Origin: Granulicella sp. L46
GTDB lineage: Bacteria > Acidobacteriota > Terriglobia > Terriglobales > Acidobacteriaceae
Length of the DNA: 64,000 bases
Assembly (NCBI RefSeq): GCF_009765785.1
Contig: NZ_LMUT01000012.1
Location: 1,584,654 to 1,648,653, forward strand
Direction: 5' to 3'
Shown: positions 19,634 through 28,707 of the stretch, piece by piece
Layout of the letters: each line of letters begins with the position of its first letter
How positions within the stretch are numbered: position 1 is the stretch's first letter
Program-made: the position numbers and the translations under genes
The notes under the pieces: generated by a model
The model's input: only the letters and a program-made list of their open reading frames with translations
Databases searched by the model: none
What the model was told of the DNA's origin: nothing

Positions 19634-20425
19634 GTGAAACCCGCGGGCCCAATTCGGAGATCGATCTACAGCGCAACCCTGCTGGCCCTTTTCGCTGTGA
19701 TGCCGTTCGTCTTCGCGCAGAGTGCTGCGCCATCGGCCGCGACGCTGCAACCCGAGTTCGAAGCCGTTTCCATCCACCTAGTCGATCCCCATGCCGCTGA
19801 AAACCCTTCGCGGTCTTCGTTGAGTTCCTTTCCTACCAATCTCTTCACGATGAGGGGCGTGCCGCTTACCTTCCTGATCCAGCTCGCGTATAACATCGAA
19901 AGCGCGGACTACATCTCCGCGATGCCTGGCTGGATGGAATCGCAGGAGTACCACGTCTCCGCCAAAGTCGAGGGCGACCAGCAGCTTACCCTCGAACAGA
20001 TGCGGCCGATGCTGCAGCGCCTACTGGAACAGCGCTTCCATCTCGTGTTTCATCGCGAAACCAAAATGACAGCCGGCTTCGAGCTGATTGTCGCCAAAGG
20101 CGGCCCCAAGCTCCAGCCCAGCAAAAACAACAGCAAGCCCTCGGCACAGTTACTCTCAAATCGCCTCGACGTCGGACACATGAACGCCGAACACATCGCC
20201 GGCGTCCTCGCCCATCGCGCAGGCCAACCCGTGGTCGACAAGACCGGCCTGACCGGCAACTACGACTTCACACTCTCCTACGCCCCCGCCAACGATTCCA
20301 ACTCCAGCCTCCCCGACTTCTTCACCGCGCTTCAAGAACAGCTCGGCCTCAAGCTGGAATCGCAGAAAGTCCCCGTGAACTTCCTGGTCATCGACCACGT
20401 CGACAAGATCCCCACTGAGAACTAA
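19634..20425 (+). CDS. TIGR03435 family secreted protein
   Basis: Member of the large acidobacterial paralogue family TIGR03435, function unknown. A signal peptide (SIYSATLLALFAVMPFVFAQ) precedes the conserved FEAVSIHL motif, then TMRGVPLTFLIQLAYNI, MRPMLQRLLEQRFHLVFHRETK, a GFELIVAKGGPKLQPS strand, VVDKTGLTGNYDFTLSYAP and the terminal VNFLVIDHVDKIPTEN. The start is taken at the GTG at 19634 because the signal peptide begins there; the frame is open back to 19445, but that part is not family-like. The paralogue at 21246-22097 has the same block order. Followed by a palindromic repeat. Confidence 0.88.
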   Translation: MKPAGPIRRSIYSATLLALFAVMPFVFAQSAAPSAATLQPEFEAVSIHLVDPHAAENPSRSSLSSFPTNLFTMRGVPLTFLIQLAYNIESADYISAMPGWMESQEYHVSAKVEGDQQLTLEQMRPMLQRLLEQRFHLVFHRETKMTAGFELIVAKGGPKLQPSKNNSKPSAQLLSNRLDVGHMNAEHIAGVLAHRAGQPVVDKTGLTGNYDFTLSYAPANDSNSSLPDFFTALQEQLGLKLESQKVPVNFLVIDHVDKIPTEN

Positions 20426-20523
20426 ACCTCCACCATTCCCGATCACCCCCGGCCAACCAGCCACCGCCAAACCAATCAACCAGCGACCTGCGTTGCGACT
20501 TCGGACAGCAAACGGCAGCACGA

Positions 20524-20588
20524 TCCCTGAAAACGGCGTTTTCGGAAACTACGGCCCTGAAGTTGCCGAAAACGAGACTTTCCAGGGA
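20524..20588 (+). repeat. Intergenic palindromic repeat, copy A
   Basis: Imperfect palindrome with outer arms TCCCTG and CAGGGA and inner arms GTTTTCGGAAACT and AGTTGCCGAAAAC. It lies 98 bases past the stop of the TIGR03435 gene. Confidence 0.8.
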
Positions 20589-20676
20589 GCTAGACGCGCA
20601 GGCGCGAGCAAATCTCCGAATCGGACGGTAGACAGTCAGCTATCATGGCCCTGTATCCATGAGAAGGTGCTTTTGA

Positions 20677-21099
20677 ATGACCAGACTTGCAAAGGTTCTA
20701 GGTCTTTTAGCTTGCGCGGCCGCGATCTCGCTACCGGTGTATGGGCTATTTCACGGATACTTCGACCACGGGCTGTTTGAGGTCAAACAGACGCAATGGT
20801 CGCCGTCACACCAGGTTGCTATCGTGGCCGAACGCTCGGACCATGACGCTCTAGGGGGCTTGACATATTTCGTGCTGATCAGCGACCACGTATTGTCTCC
20901 CAACGAGCTCAGGCGTGAGTATTACAGCGACGCTGTTGTGTTTGCTGCTACCGCTACTTGTCTACAAGTCGAATGGGAGAGTTCTACGACATTGTCCATA
21001 AAATGTGACGGTTCGGTCGTAGACGGAGACCACATAGACGTTCAGAAGAGGCTGAGCGATGAAGTCAACGTCTCGTACGCCAACATCGCTATCAAATAA
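20677..21099 (+). CDS. Small exported or membrane-anchored protein, unknown function
   Basis: 140 residues. An N-terminal hydrophobic segment (VLGLLACAAAISLPVYGLFHGYF) is a signal peptide or anchor. The remainder looks like a small beta-rich extracytoplasmic domain (QWSPSHQVAIVAERSDH, GGLTYFVLISDH, ATCLQVEWESSTTLSIKCDG) with two cysteines that could form a disulfide. AGAAGG lies nine bases before the ATG. No neighbour link to function; palindromic repeats lie on both sides. Confidence 0.65.
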   Translation: MTRLAKVLGLLACAAAISLPVYGLFHGYFDHGLFEVKQTQWSPSHQVAIVAERSDHDALGGLTYFVLISDHVLSPNELRREYYSDAVVFAATATCLQVEWESSTTLSIKCDGSVVDGDHIDVQKRLSDEVNVSYANIAIK

Positions 21100-21130
21100 C
21101 TCAAAACGACACATTCACGTTTCCCATTCC

Positions 21131-21201
21131 CACAAAACGGTGTTTCATCCAAGTTCAAAGAGCGGCAAAGTCGAACTTGCTCAAAACCCGACTTTTGAGG
21201 A
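21131..21201 (+). repeat. Intergenic palindromic repeat, copy B (diverged)
   Basis: Left arm AAAACGGTGTTT and right arm TCAAAACCCGACTTTTGAGG match the family; the inner part is degraded. About 30 bases after the previous stop codon. Confidence 0.6.
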
Positions 21202-21245
21202 AAGACCGACTGGAGCCACAAGCGGACTAGTCGGTGCCCACTGCG

Positions 21246-22097
21246 CTAGTTTTCGGAAGGCATCTCGACGTTATCAACTACGAGCACTTCAACAGGCCCT
21301 TTGGAAGGCTCAAGCTTCAACCCGAGCTGTTCCTGGATGGCGGTGAATAAAGAAGGGCCGGCGTCAATCGCCGAGGAGTCTGTAGTTGGGTTGCTATCGG
21401 TGTCTGGCGTCCACTTGAGCGTAATGTCGTAACGTCCGGCAATTCGCGTTTTATCCAGGACAACGCGGCCCAGATCCGCCGATGCCTCCTGGGTTAACGC
21501 CTGGGCGACTTCCGGCAGGGTCAGGTTGTTGCCCTCAATCAGGCCGTTGCCTGACGACGTACCTGAGCCCCGTTCCGGTTTCTTTGGCAATTGCAGCTTC
21601 GACCCATTCTTGGCGACAACCAAGGCATAGACGGGAAGTTCCTGCGTATCCCAGTGAACTTGTAAGTGAAAGCGGTCGGCCAGGAGTTGTTGAAACGCCG
21701 CCTGCATCCGGAGTTTCCGCTGGTCGCGGCTGAGCTTGCGTACCTGCTCCGCAACGCTAGGCTCAATCTCGGCCTGAATATCGAACCGCTCGGAAGCTAG
21801 CCACTTCGGGCCACCTAAAATGCGTGCATCGGGAACCCCGTAGGCGGAATATTGCATTAGGTTCTCGAGCGTGATGTTCGTAGCGGTAAAGCGCCCGTTG
21901 GAATACTCGGAATGCGACCCGGAGCTCCCGGAGTGGTTGATTTTGACGGTGCTGACTTCAAAAACTGCGGAGGAACTAACATCGCCGTTGGGTGGCGCAG
22001 TCGTCGTTTGCGATAGGGATGGGAGCGTAAGCAAGAAGACCAAAGTCGGAAGCAGCGTCTTGGCGTGAGGCCGCCTTAGGCCAATACTTTGGAACAT
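21246..22097 (-). CDS. TIGR03435 family secreted protein
   Basis: Second paralogue of the acidobacterial TIGR03435 family (283 residues). Signal peptide LLPTLVFLLTLPSLSQ, then FEVSTVKINHSGS, a NITLENLMQYSAYGV block, FQQLLADRFHLQVHWDTQELP, YALVVAKNGSKLQLP, VVLDKTRIAGRYDITLKWTPD and the terminal VEVLVVDNVEMPSEN. The start at 22097 begins the signal peptide; the open frame extends to 22319 across a palindromic repeat and is not coding there. Function unknown. Confidence 0.87.
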   Translation of the reverse strand: MFQSIGLRRPHAKTLLPTLVFLLTLPSLSQTTTAPPNGDVSSSAVFEVSTVKINHSGSSGSHSEYSNGRFTATNITLENLMQYSAYGVPDARILGGPKWLASERFDIQAEIEPSVAEQVRKLSRDQRKLRMQAAFQQLLADRFHLQVHWDTQELPVYALVVAKNGSKLQLPKKPERGSGTSSGNGLIEGNNLTLPEVAQALTQEASADLGRVVLDKTRIAGRYDITLKWTPDTDSNPTTDSSAIDAGPSLFTAIQEQLGLKLEPSKGPVEVLVVDNVEMPSEN

Positions 22098-22163
22098 GAG
22101 TAAACCATCCCGTTCTGCAAAGTCAGACGACGGATTGCCACCAGGGTGACAGTTTACCTCGCG

Positions 22164-22222
22164 TCCTGCAACGGCGTTATCGGAAAGTAAAGGACGAAGT
22201 TGCCGAACCCGACTTTCAAGGA
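22164..22222 (+). repeat. Intergenic palindromic repeat, copy C
   Basis: Outer arms TCCTGC and CAAGGA; inner CGGCGTTATCGGAAAG and GAAGTTGCCGAACCCGACTT. Lies upstream of the second TIGR03435 gene. Between it and 22302 nothing else is seen. Confidence 0.75.
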
Positions 22223-22302
22223 GATTGAGTTCGAGCACCGGATAACGCCCAAATCTTTTCCTCACGAAGCAGTTAGCCAGTTTCTTGTTCGGATTACTCT
22301 TG

Positions 22303-22921
22303 GGCGGAGGGACTCTCATTACGCGTCGCCGTTCGTTTGTAAATCACGAGTGAGTAGGTAGCCGAAAGGAGCATTGCGAGCGCGAACGGGAGCAGAAACC
22401 ACCGGGACGTCCCGCTAAGGCCAAGGCTAACCCACAGTCCCGCTAAACACGGTGATCCATGATGCGAATCGGTGGGTTGCGATCCAAACTCGTTCGCTGG
22501 CGAGCGTCCAGGGCGTTCGGACGCCCAGGAAGAAGTTAGGACGCACCTTGCTCAACAGATTGCCAACGCGAACTCCCAGTCGTTTGGCTCCCTTGACCCT
22601 GCGAATGCCTGCGGCAAGGTCGGGGCTGAGCAGCCCGCAATCCGAAGCCTCATATGCGAGCCTGCGAACCGCAGCTAGTCGGAGGTTGATTGTTGAAGGA
22701 GCGTATCTCCGCTGCTCCAGCGCGATGCGGTAGCGGGTCACTACGGTTTTGTTGAACGCGAGTCGCGGTTCGGAGCAGTACCACTCAATGAAGTCGCGGA
22801 TGGCGTGGTCATACGACCGTCGCGAGTTCAAGGAAGGAAGGCTGTTGAGGACTGCTGATTTGGAATAATCGAGGTCAGGAAGTTTGAGAATGCTCTTTGG
22901 TTTCTTTGCTCTTTTCGCCAT
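22303..22921 (-). pseudogene. Chimera of a truncated tyrosine recombinase and an SdpI-like C-terminus
   Basis: The frame 22427-22921 starts as a phage-type recombinase core-binding domain (SLNSRRSYDHAIRDFIEWYC, VTRYRIALEQRRYAPSTINLRLAAVRRLAYEA, LAAGIRRVKGAKRLGVR) and has no catalytic domain. From about residue 120 it continues in frame as SdpI-like sequence (GNLLSKVRPNFFLGVRTPWT, then RVWIATHRFASW); SdpI/DUF1648 proteins are membrane immunity factors. The SdpI part then runs on in another frame to about 22303 with hydrophobic segments (GLWVSLGLSG, WFLLPFALAMLLSATYSLVI). Two truncated genes joined by deletion, plus a frameshift. The SdpI match is from motif memory, not a search. Confidence 0.65.
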
Positions 22922-22989
22922 TGTTTTCGGCCTCCTAGCCGTGGCGAAAGGATGCAGAATATGGAAATCGAGAGTGGTAGGCTCACATC

Positions 22990-23373
22990 ATGCAAACCGA
23001 AACAATCTACATGCCGCTTGCAAATGAAGGCACATCGGTGTGGCGCCCAGTATCTGCCAAAGTACTTAGTCCAGCCTTGTTTGAACTGGAGGTGCCGGAG
23101 CCAGAAGATGAAGAGTGGCTTTACAGGGCGGCAAAGAATGTTCTGGTTGAACATCGCGTATTCGCCGACGGCAAGTGCGGATTCGCGGTTGCTGGCGAAG
23201 CATCGTCTTTGCCTGTATGGCTTACGAGCACAGAACTGGACATCGTGCAGAATGCGCTCAACGAGATTTGTCATGGCATTGCGATGGGCGATGACTTCGA
23301 AACCCGCATAGGCAGCAAACTGGCCGATGCGCGTGCCTTACTTACCAAAATCGCTACCGTCCGACGCACCTAG
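22990..23373 (+). CDS. Small cytoplasmic protein, unknown function
   Basis: 127 residues, start ATG at 22990 in AGGCTCACATCATG with no strong ribosome site. The N-terminus MPLANEGTSVWRPVSAKVL is a motif seen in several small hypothetical proteins of environmental bacteria; the rest is mixed alpha/beta with no signal peptide or membrane helix. No function can be given. Its stop codon is followed within 20 bases by a degenerate palindromic repeat. Confidence 0.6.
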   Translation: MQTETIYMPLANEGTSVWRPVSAKVLSPALFELEVPEPEDEEWLYRAAKNVLVEHRVFADGKCGFAVAGEASSLPVWLTSTELDIVQNALNEICHGIAMGDDFETRIGSKLADARALLTKIATVRRT

Positions 23374-23376
23374 CCA

Positions 23377-23440
23377 ACAATTAGTACCGACAAGTCGGCT
23401 TCCCGTCAGCAATCAGTCTTGTTTCCTGAAAATGGTGTTT
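23377..23440 (+). repeat. Extended partial copy of the palindromic repeat (copy D)
   Basis: Contains ACCGACAAGTCGGCTT, then GTCAGCAATC and the left arm TCCTGAAAATGGTGTTTCGG; the right arm is absent. The same leader (ACCGAYAAGTCGGCTT, GTCAGYAATC) precedes copy I at 60498, outside the island. Two direct copies of AGGGTTCCAAAAC follow at about 23457-23489. Confidence 0.6.
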
Positions 23441-23499
23441 CGGCATCAACAACAGCAGGGTTCCAAAACAAACAGTAGGGTTCCAAAACGCAGAAAAGG

Positions 23500-23522
23500 C
23501 CCCTCGCCGAATTGGCGAGGGG
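23500..23522 (-). terminator. Intrinsic terminator
   Basis: Perfect 9-bp stem CCCCTCGCC / GGCGAGGGG with a 5-base loop. On the minus strand it is followed by CCTTTTCTGCGTTTTGG, so it can end transcription of the 347-residue gene to its right. Confidence 0.65.
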
Positions 23523-23661
23523 CATTCGTGCAGCCGTTTGGGAGGGTATAGCTGCAACTTGATCATGAGTGAGCGAGTGAGCACGATAACGACTACATCG
23601 CGCGTGCCGTACGAAAAATGGTGCGGCCCCGGAGGGGTCGCGAGAGCTTGTTTCCGTACCT

Positions 23662-24705
23662 CTAACGTTGAGGTTTGGGGCCAGGGCCGACGTTCGGCAA
23701 AGTAAGCTTGTCGGGGGTGAGCCTAAATACTCGTCGATACTGCTCAGACGACATCCGCGCAACTTGACGCTCGGAATAAACCTCTTTCACGCCTGTCTCC
23801 TGGTTCCAGCCCTCATAGGTGAGAGGACCCGCCGGTGGCGCGATACGTAGGGACACCTTTCGCTTTTGCTCTGGCTTCGGTTCCGGCTCAGGCTCCGGTT
23901 CGAGCTGCTCGAATGGCACGCCGGCTTCAATCATCCTCTTGTATAACCGTTCGAGCATCGTCGTCGAAACGATCCGAACCCCATGCCTCTCGAAATAGTC
24001 GCCCAACATATCCAAGTTTCGTGGACTCGGAAGAAAGCTTGGGGTGCTATCGATGAACGAATCGAACGCTTGAACATTGAACTTTACAGCTTCGGGAGTT
24101 GGCATTGATGCGTTCACGAGTTCCGGGTTCACGTAGAGATCCACATCATAGAACTTGGGGTCGGTGAGTACCTGGCGCTGCAACGCAGCGATCTTGCGGT
24201 GTGTTTCGACCAACTCGGCTTCAGCCTTACGAACAGCCTCTAAGCGCTCCGCTTCTTTGGCCGCTTCTTGGTCGCGGCGCTCCTTGATTGCAAGACGCTG
24301 GCGTTCTGACATCGGCTGAGGTTCCGTGTCGCGATACTGGCTAAGAGGCCTACCAATTTTATGGTCAGCGGTCTCGGTTTCCATCCTCAATGCTGCCTCG
24401 CGCTCCCTGGCTCGTTGTGCTTCGGCTTCGATCGCTGCGGCTGTTGTAGCTGCATCGCGCTTTCCAGCACGACGTTCCGCGGCAAGCTGGCGCATGGTCG
24501 TTTCAGTTCCGCACGCACTGTTTCGGCACCGGGCCGCCCCGTTGCGTACTTGCGAATGACTAATCGTGCTTCTAGATCCGCAGGTTGTGCAGGTGCAGTT
24601 ATAGCGCGGTTCTGGTGACCGGCTGGTCATCTCCCCGATTTTCAATCCGTTGACTGTTTGTCCTGCCACGGATGCCAGACCAACCATTTCTCGTGTGGTG
24701 CTCAT
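23662..24705 (-). CDS. Zinc-ribbon and coiled-coil protein of the island, unknown function
   Basis: 347 residues. Residues about 36-66 hold a putative zinc ribbon with cysteines in NCTCTTCGSRST and RCRNSACGTE. Residues 70-190 are highly charged and predicted coiled coil (REREAALRMETE, RRDQEAAKEAERLEAVRKAEAELVETHRKIAALQRQV). The C-terminal third contains a Pro/Glu repeat (EPEPEPEPKPEQ) and a basic end. It resembles accessory proteins of phages and plasmids in composition, but I recognise no family. It lies between two terminators, so it probably has its own promoter. Confidence 0.6.
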   Translation of the reverse strand: MSTTREMVGLASVAGQTVNGLKIGEMTSRSPEPRYNCTCTTCGSRSTISHSQVRNGAARCRNSACGTETTMRQLAAERRAGKRDAATTAAAIEAEAQRAREREAALRMETETADHKIGRPLSQYRDTEPQPMSERQRLAIKERRDQEAAKEAERLEAVRKAEAELVETHRKIAALQRQVLTDPKFYDVDLYVNPELVNASMPTPEAVKFNVQAFDSFIDSTPSFLPSPRNLDMLGDYFERHGVRIVSTTMLERLYKRMIEAGVPFEQLEPEPEPEPKPEQKRKVSLRIAPPAGPLTYEGWNQETGVKEVYSERQVARMSSEQYRRVFRLTPDKLTLPNVGPGPKPQR

Positions 24706-24829
24706 TTTGACTCTCCCATTGCCATCGTTCGGCCTTGATTGCCACAGTCTTCGATTCAGACTTGGTCGGTATCGCGGATTGCGCGCCGTTCAAGCCGAGT
24801 TGATTGGGCATGTTTTAGTTCCTTGTTAC

Positions 24830-24884
24830 AAAAGCAACGGCTTCACCACCTTGGCTAGAAGTAACCAGGTGGTGAAGCCGTTGC
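24830..24884 (-). terminator. Long hairpin terminator, right-end copy 1
   Basis: Perfect 19-bp stem (24830-24848 with 24866-24884), 17-base loop that can pair further. On the minus strand it ends in TTTTGTAACAAGG. It closes the secreted-protein pair. The left arm GCAACGGCTTCACCACC and the flanking TGTTACAAAA are nearly shared with the hairpin at 28708. Confidence 0.8.
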
Positions 24885-24901
24885 TTGTCGTGCTTTTATC
24901 T

Positions 24902-25630
24902 CTACTGCGAACGTAGTGCTAGCAGGATGCTGTTAGAACCGTTTGGACTACTCGGGGACACCGTGCCACTCATCGTGTAGCTCCCCGGAGCTGGAGCGAA
25001 TAGGTAGGCCGCCGTTGTACCATAAGGGCACCATGGGCAATTGGCAGTAAGCATGGTGAAGATGGGCGGGTTGAAGGTGAGGACCGAGCCAAAATTGCCC
25101 ACCTCTTCCCAGCCAATCAACATATCGTGGTTGAGGGTAGTGGTGATGGGGCCTACAGAGAATGAGGTCGTGGTACCGCTCGCGCTGTTGAAGAGCACAG
25201 TCCCGTCTAGAGGGGTAGTGGCATTGATGAAGGAGACCGCCACGACGCCCACCGCCGGGAAAGATACCGGAGATGTGGGCGTGACCGTTATGGTATGCGA
25301 TCCGGCAGAGGCCGAAGAAAATACCCATGCGCAAGAGACAACACCGTTATCACCTATCAGCGTTGCGGTCGATCCTCCCGAGTCCACAACGCTGGCGATG
25401 CCCGTAGTGCAACTGGTAGCAGGCACTCCGAGGAGCACAATCACATCCCCCGCGTTGGCGGTCACAGTGCAGCCAAAGGAAGACACTGGACCGGCAACGG
25501 GGTTGGTGCAGCTACTAGTAATCGAGGGGAGTACCCCGCCGTTGACCGACGTGGTAAAGGGTGAGCTAGGATTTTGACCTAGCAACAATCCCAGGGCTAG
25601 AACAACACCACATGCGATAGATCGAATCAT
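24902..25630 (-). CDS. Secreted beta-rich protein, partner of the 988-residue protein
   Basis: 242 residues with a signal peptide (SIACGVVLALGLLLGQ) and a Ser/Thr/Gly-rich beta-sandwich-like body with four or five cysteines (CTNPVAGPVSSFGCTV, TSCTTGIASV, ANCPWCPYG). Its ATG overlaps the stop of the upstream 988-residue gene by four bases, so the two are translationally coupled. It ends LLALRSQ, a strand ending typical of surface or virion-associated beta domains, as in SSAWVFS-type lectin-like folds. No enzymatic motif. Likely assembled with its partner outside the cell; this is inferred from the operon only. Confidence 0.75.
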   Translation of the reverse strand: MIRSIACGVVLALGLLLGQNPSSPFTTSVNGGVLPSITSSCTNPVAGPVSSFGCTVTANAGDVIVLLGVPATSCTTGIASVVDSGGSTATLIGDNGVVSCAWVFSSASAGSHTITVTPTSPVSFPAVGVVAVSFINATTPLDGTVLFNSASGTTTSFSVGPITTTLNHDMLIGWEEVGNFGSVLTFNPPIFTMLTANCPWCPYGTTAAYLFAPAPGSYTMSGTVSPSSPNGSNSILLALRSQ

Positions 25631-28593
25631 CGCGCCCCCACGGTAAAGGTAATAGCGGAATACGACACGGGGGAGCCGGACTGATTACATATCTCTCCCC
25701 CAACGGTGTTTAGAGCAATGGGATACAGTCGGATTGTTACGCCTCCATTGGCTCCCCAACCTACTAAGGAAGCGGTCGGCCCTGTGAAACCTGCTGTGAC
25801 TAAACTCATGGGAGTAGTAGTCACTCCGGCTAACGTGAAGTTGGATATTGCCGTGCAGGTATTCGCGGCTTGAGAACCCGCTCCAATAACCAAGGGGATA
25901 GGCTCGTAGTTAGTGATGTTGTAATACTTATGAGTCGTCGGATCACATCCATCAATCTCCGGAGTGCCGTTGACAATGACGTAGTTTCCTACGATGCAGG
26001 TATAACCCACAAAGGAAACGACTCCGTTGAATACTTGCGATCCGAAGAAGACACCACCACCACCTAACGGGTTGGTAGCGAGGTCGAACCCAAGTACCGG
26101 GACATAGACCGGATCCGCAGTATCAAAGTTGAGAAGAGTCCGGTGGTTGAGCGGGTCGGTTATGTAACTTTCGACCGATACATCGTCTACAAACAGGTAA
26201 TAAGGCTTGGCATTCCCGGCTTGCGGCTCAGCGCCATGTTCATGTATCAGAGCGCCATTGTTATTCGGCCTCATGCTCACATCAATCATATTGCTGAATC
26301 GCCCCGCGGCTTGATATGCAGATCCATCCACCGTAAAACCACTGTTCTCGGCTTGGAATAAGAACGGGAGACCGGTCGGTCCATCATCTATTTCCGAGAT
26401 ACCACCCGAAAACTGGCTGGGCGTGGATTGGCCGTGAACTATTTGTATATCCGTCAGCCCTATTTGGGTGGTCGGAGCGTCGAGTATTGAATCACCGGGA
26501 TTCCAGGTCGTGTTATTAGGCGTTACCTCAACCCCAAACAAGCTAGGCGAGTACACCGCAAAGGCGCCGGGATAGAAGTTGACGACATGCTGTGGCTGCC
26601 CAATGTTGCATGTATGATCCGGCCCCTCGTCTGCTCCAGTTTGTGCCCATGTGATTGCGGAATTGAAGTTGTCCAAGCTATTGGTCGCAACGGTAAAAGT
26701 CCCGTTGAGATCAGTGTGTACCGTGCACCCGAAAACAACAATCGTGGACCCCACTGGGTAATTCCAAGGGAAGACATTGAGTTGCCCAGGAGTCAACCCG
26801 GCAACACTGGTCGTACGGCTGATAGACGCAGGGCCGAAGGCAACCGGCTGGGGAATCGTGTTGCTGCTAACCGGGCCGATGCAATCGCCCGACCAGCAGT
26901 TAGCAGTTGCCAACTGAGTAGTGCTGAATGCTCCGAGTACCTGATACGCCATAGGCCAATAAGCGTTGCCTGTTCCTATGGTGGCATTTGCTTGGTCGAC
27001 GATGAACTGACCGCACGGGCCACCCTGCATGATGAGCACGCCGCCTTGCCAATTATGATAGGTGGTGAAGGTGATCGTTTGAACGCCCGCTACCGGAGCA
27101 GGAGCAGCCGTAATCATTACGTTGTCCTGGTACCCTTGAGCCATGCACGCAAGCCCCGTAGTGAACGATCCGGGGGAAGCAGGGGATGTACCCAACGTCA
27201 CGCTAGCCGTCACTGATACCGCAACGGTTGAATTGGTCGTCGACCCATTAGGCGTACCCGTTGCCATAGTGCCCCATGCAGTCGACTGGGTATAGCTCCC
27301 GCCGGTTGTTGTATATGTGTAGTAGTCTCCACCCACTTGGCTCATACTCGTGATCGTTGCCGTTGACAACACGGTCTGGAAGTCGAGAATGATGCTCTGG
27401 GGAACGAAAGCAAAACCTGCCGACGCTTGTCCTTCACATCCTTGACCATGTGAGAAGCAACCAACGCCAGTCGCCCCTAGCACCGTCGATCCTGTACCGA
27501 TTGGAGCTAACGATGCAGTGAGAAGCACGCCGCGATCATTCCCGCAAGCCGCGGTGACGGTTATATCTCCTGTTACGGGTATACCTCCGCCTGTGGGTCC
27601 GCAAAGTTTGCCTACGTTACCCGCACCGATGCCATTGCCACTGCTCAAATAGAATCCAATCCCCTGGCCCGCTAAAATGTTCACAGTGCCGAAGGTGGAG
27701 CTGGTCCAGGTCTGAGTACCGGTTGAGGCTGCTACCGGAACGGGGATAACCTGATTGATACTTACAACCCCTGAAGTGTTGGTCGGGGTATAGATCACAG
27801 CGTAGCCCGTCTGAGCGGTGAGTGTCTCGGTGGAAATGATCGAGAAGGAATTGAGAGCGCCGTTACCGGCAAATAAATTGCTTATCCCTCCCGCCTCATT
27901 CGTGTAGTCCCATAGATACAGTTGCCCGGTGGTGGTGTTGTAAAAGTCTCCGGTCAGCGTTCCGATCACAGGGTTGTTCAAAGCGCCTTGGAAATAACCA
28001 ACCTGCTCATCGTGGTAATCGATACCCTGCTGCTCTTCGTCCGAGCCAAAGTACGCTCCTCCGTAGAAGAGGTTATAGGCGTAGTCCCAGGCGCAATCTC
28101 CAACCTTGATGCAGGTGAAGTTGCTCGAAAACCCCTGAGCGATGGAGGGCGTATTCACCATGAAGTCGAGATGAAGCCCTTGGATGCCGGCCCACGGGCC
28201 GTTGTTGTTGTAGAACCCAGCCACGATGCTGGTAGTGCTGAGGTTCATGTTCGTGGTGCTAACAGGCGTCGTTCCGGTATTTTTTACCGTGACACCGAAA
28301 CCACTGTTGGTCTGAAAGATCGTTTGATTTGAGGTGGACGCAACGAGGATGGTACCGGTGGCCGCGCAGTTTGCCGTGTTGACGGTCCACACTCCATCTG
28401 TCTCAAGGGCGCAGCCGTTTAGACCGCCGGTGCTGATTCCGAAACCTCCATTGGTAGTGCCTAGAACTCCCTGAACCTGAGTAGCGAGATTGAGCTTTCC
28501 AGACGGTCCCTGGGCCTGGCTGGGGATCGCGCAGGCGAACGCCAACGCGAGAGTGAGCCACAGGGCTCGAAGTAGTGATAATGACTGGCGCAA
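25627..28593 (-). CDS. Large secreted tail-fibre-like protein
   Basis: 988 residues with a clear signal peptide (LWLTLALAFACAIPSQAQ). Right after it comes NLATQVQGVLGTTNGGFG, a variant of the phage tail-fibre motif (GVLPVANGGTG in many phages). The body is low in charge, rich in Gly, Thr, Asn and Ser, with repeated beta segments, consistent with an elongated fibre or beta-helix. The start is a TTG with GGAG nine bases upstream. A Sec signal peptide on a fibre-like protein is unusual for a cytoplasmically assembled phage tail. Its unit is bounded by two related hairpins. A surface adhesin of the island is an equally good reading. Confidence 0.75.
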   Translation of the reverse strand: MRQSLSLLRALWLTLALAFACAIPSQAQGPSGKLNLATQVQGVLGTTNGGFGISTGGLNGCALETDGVWTVNTANCAATGTILVASTSNQTIFQTNSGFGVTVKNTGTTPVSTTNMNLSTTSIVAGFYNNNGPWAGIQGLHLDFMVNTPSIAQGFSSNFTCIKVGDCAWDYAYNLFYGGAYFGSDEEQQGIDYHDEQVGYFQGALNNPVIGTLTGDFYNTTTGQLYLWDYTNEAGGISNLFAGNGALNSFSIISTETLTAQTGYAVIYTPTNTSGVVSINQVIPVPVAASTGTQTWTSSTFGTVNILAGQGIGFYLSSGNGIGAGNVGKLCGPTGGGIPVTGDITVTAACGNDRGVLLTASLAPIGTGSTVLGATGVGCFSHGQGCEGQASAGFAFVPQSIILDFQTVLSTATITSMSQVGGDYYTYTTTGGSYTQSTAWGTMATGTPNGSTTNSTVAVSVTASVTLGTSPASPGSFTTGLACMAQGYQDNVMITAAPAPVAGVQTITFTTYHNWQGGVLIMQGGPCGQFIVDQANATIGTGNAYWPMAYQVLGAFSTTQLATANCWSGDCIGPVSSNTIPQPVAFGPASISRTTSVAGLTPGQLNVFPWNYPVGSTIVVFGCTVHTDLNGTFTVATNSLDNFNSAITWAQTGADEGPDHTCNIGQPQHVVNFYPGAFAVYSPSLFGVEVTPNNTTWNPGDSILDAPTTQIGLTDIQIVHGQSTPSQFSGGISEIDDGPTGLPFLFQAENSGFTVDGSAYQAAGRFSNMIDVSMRPNNNGALIHEHGAEPQAGNAKPYYLFVDDVSVESYITDPLNHRTLLNFDTADPVYVPVLGFDLATNPLGGGGVFFGSQVFNGVVSFVGYTCIVGNYVIVNGTPEIDGCDPTTHKYYNITNYEPIPLVIGAGSQAANTCTAISNFTLAGVTTTPMSLVTAGFTGPTASLVGWGANGGVTIRLYPIALNTVGGEICNQSGSPVSYSAITFTVGAR

Positions 28594-28707
28594 AAAGACG
28601 TTCTCCGTTAATTGGCAGTGGTCGGGGTATCGTGAAAAGCCCCATCGACGACTGCGGTTGTGTACCCCACCCCTGGGACAAGCAACCCTTTATTTCCGTG
28701 TTACAAA

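Noticed and set aside
26587-27216. 209-codon plus-strand frame inside the secreted-protein gene
   Set aside because: Antisense to the 988-residue gene, whose signal peptide, coupling and continuous frame are far better supported.
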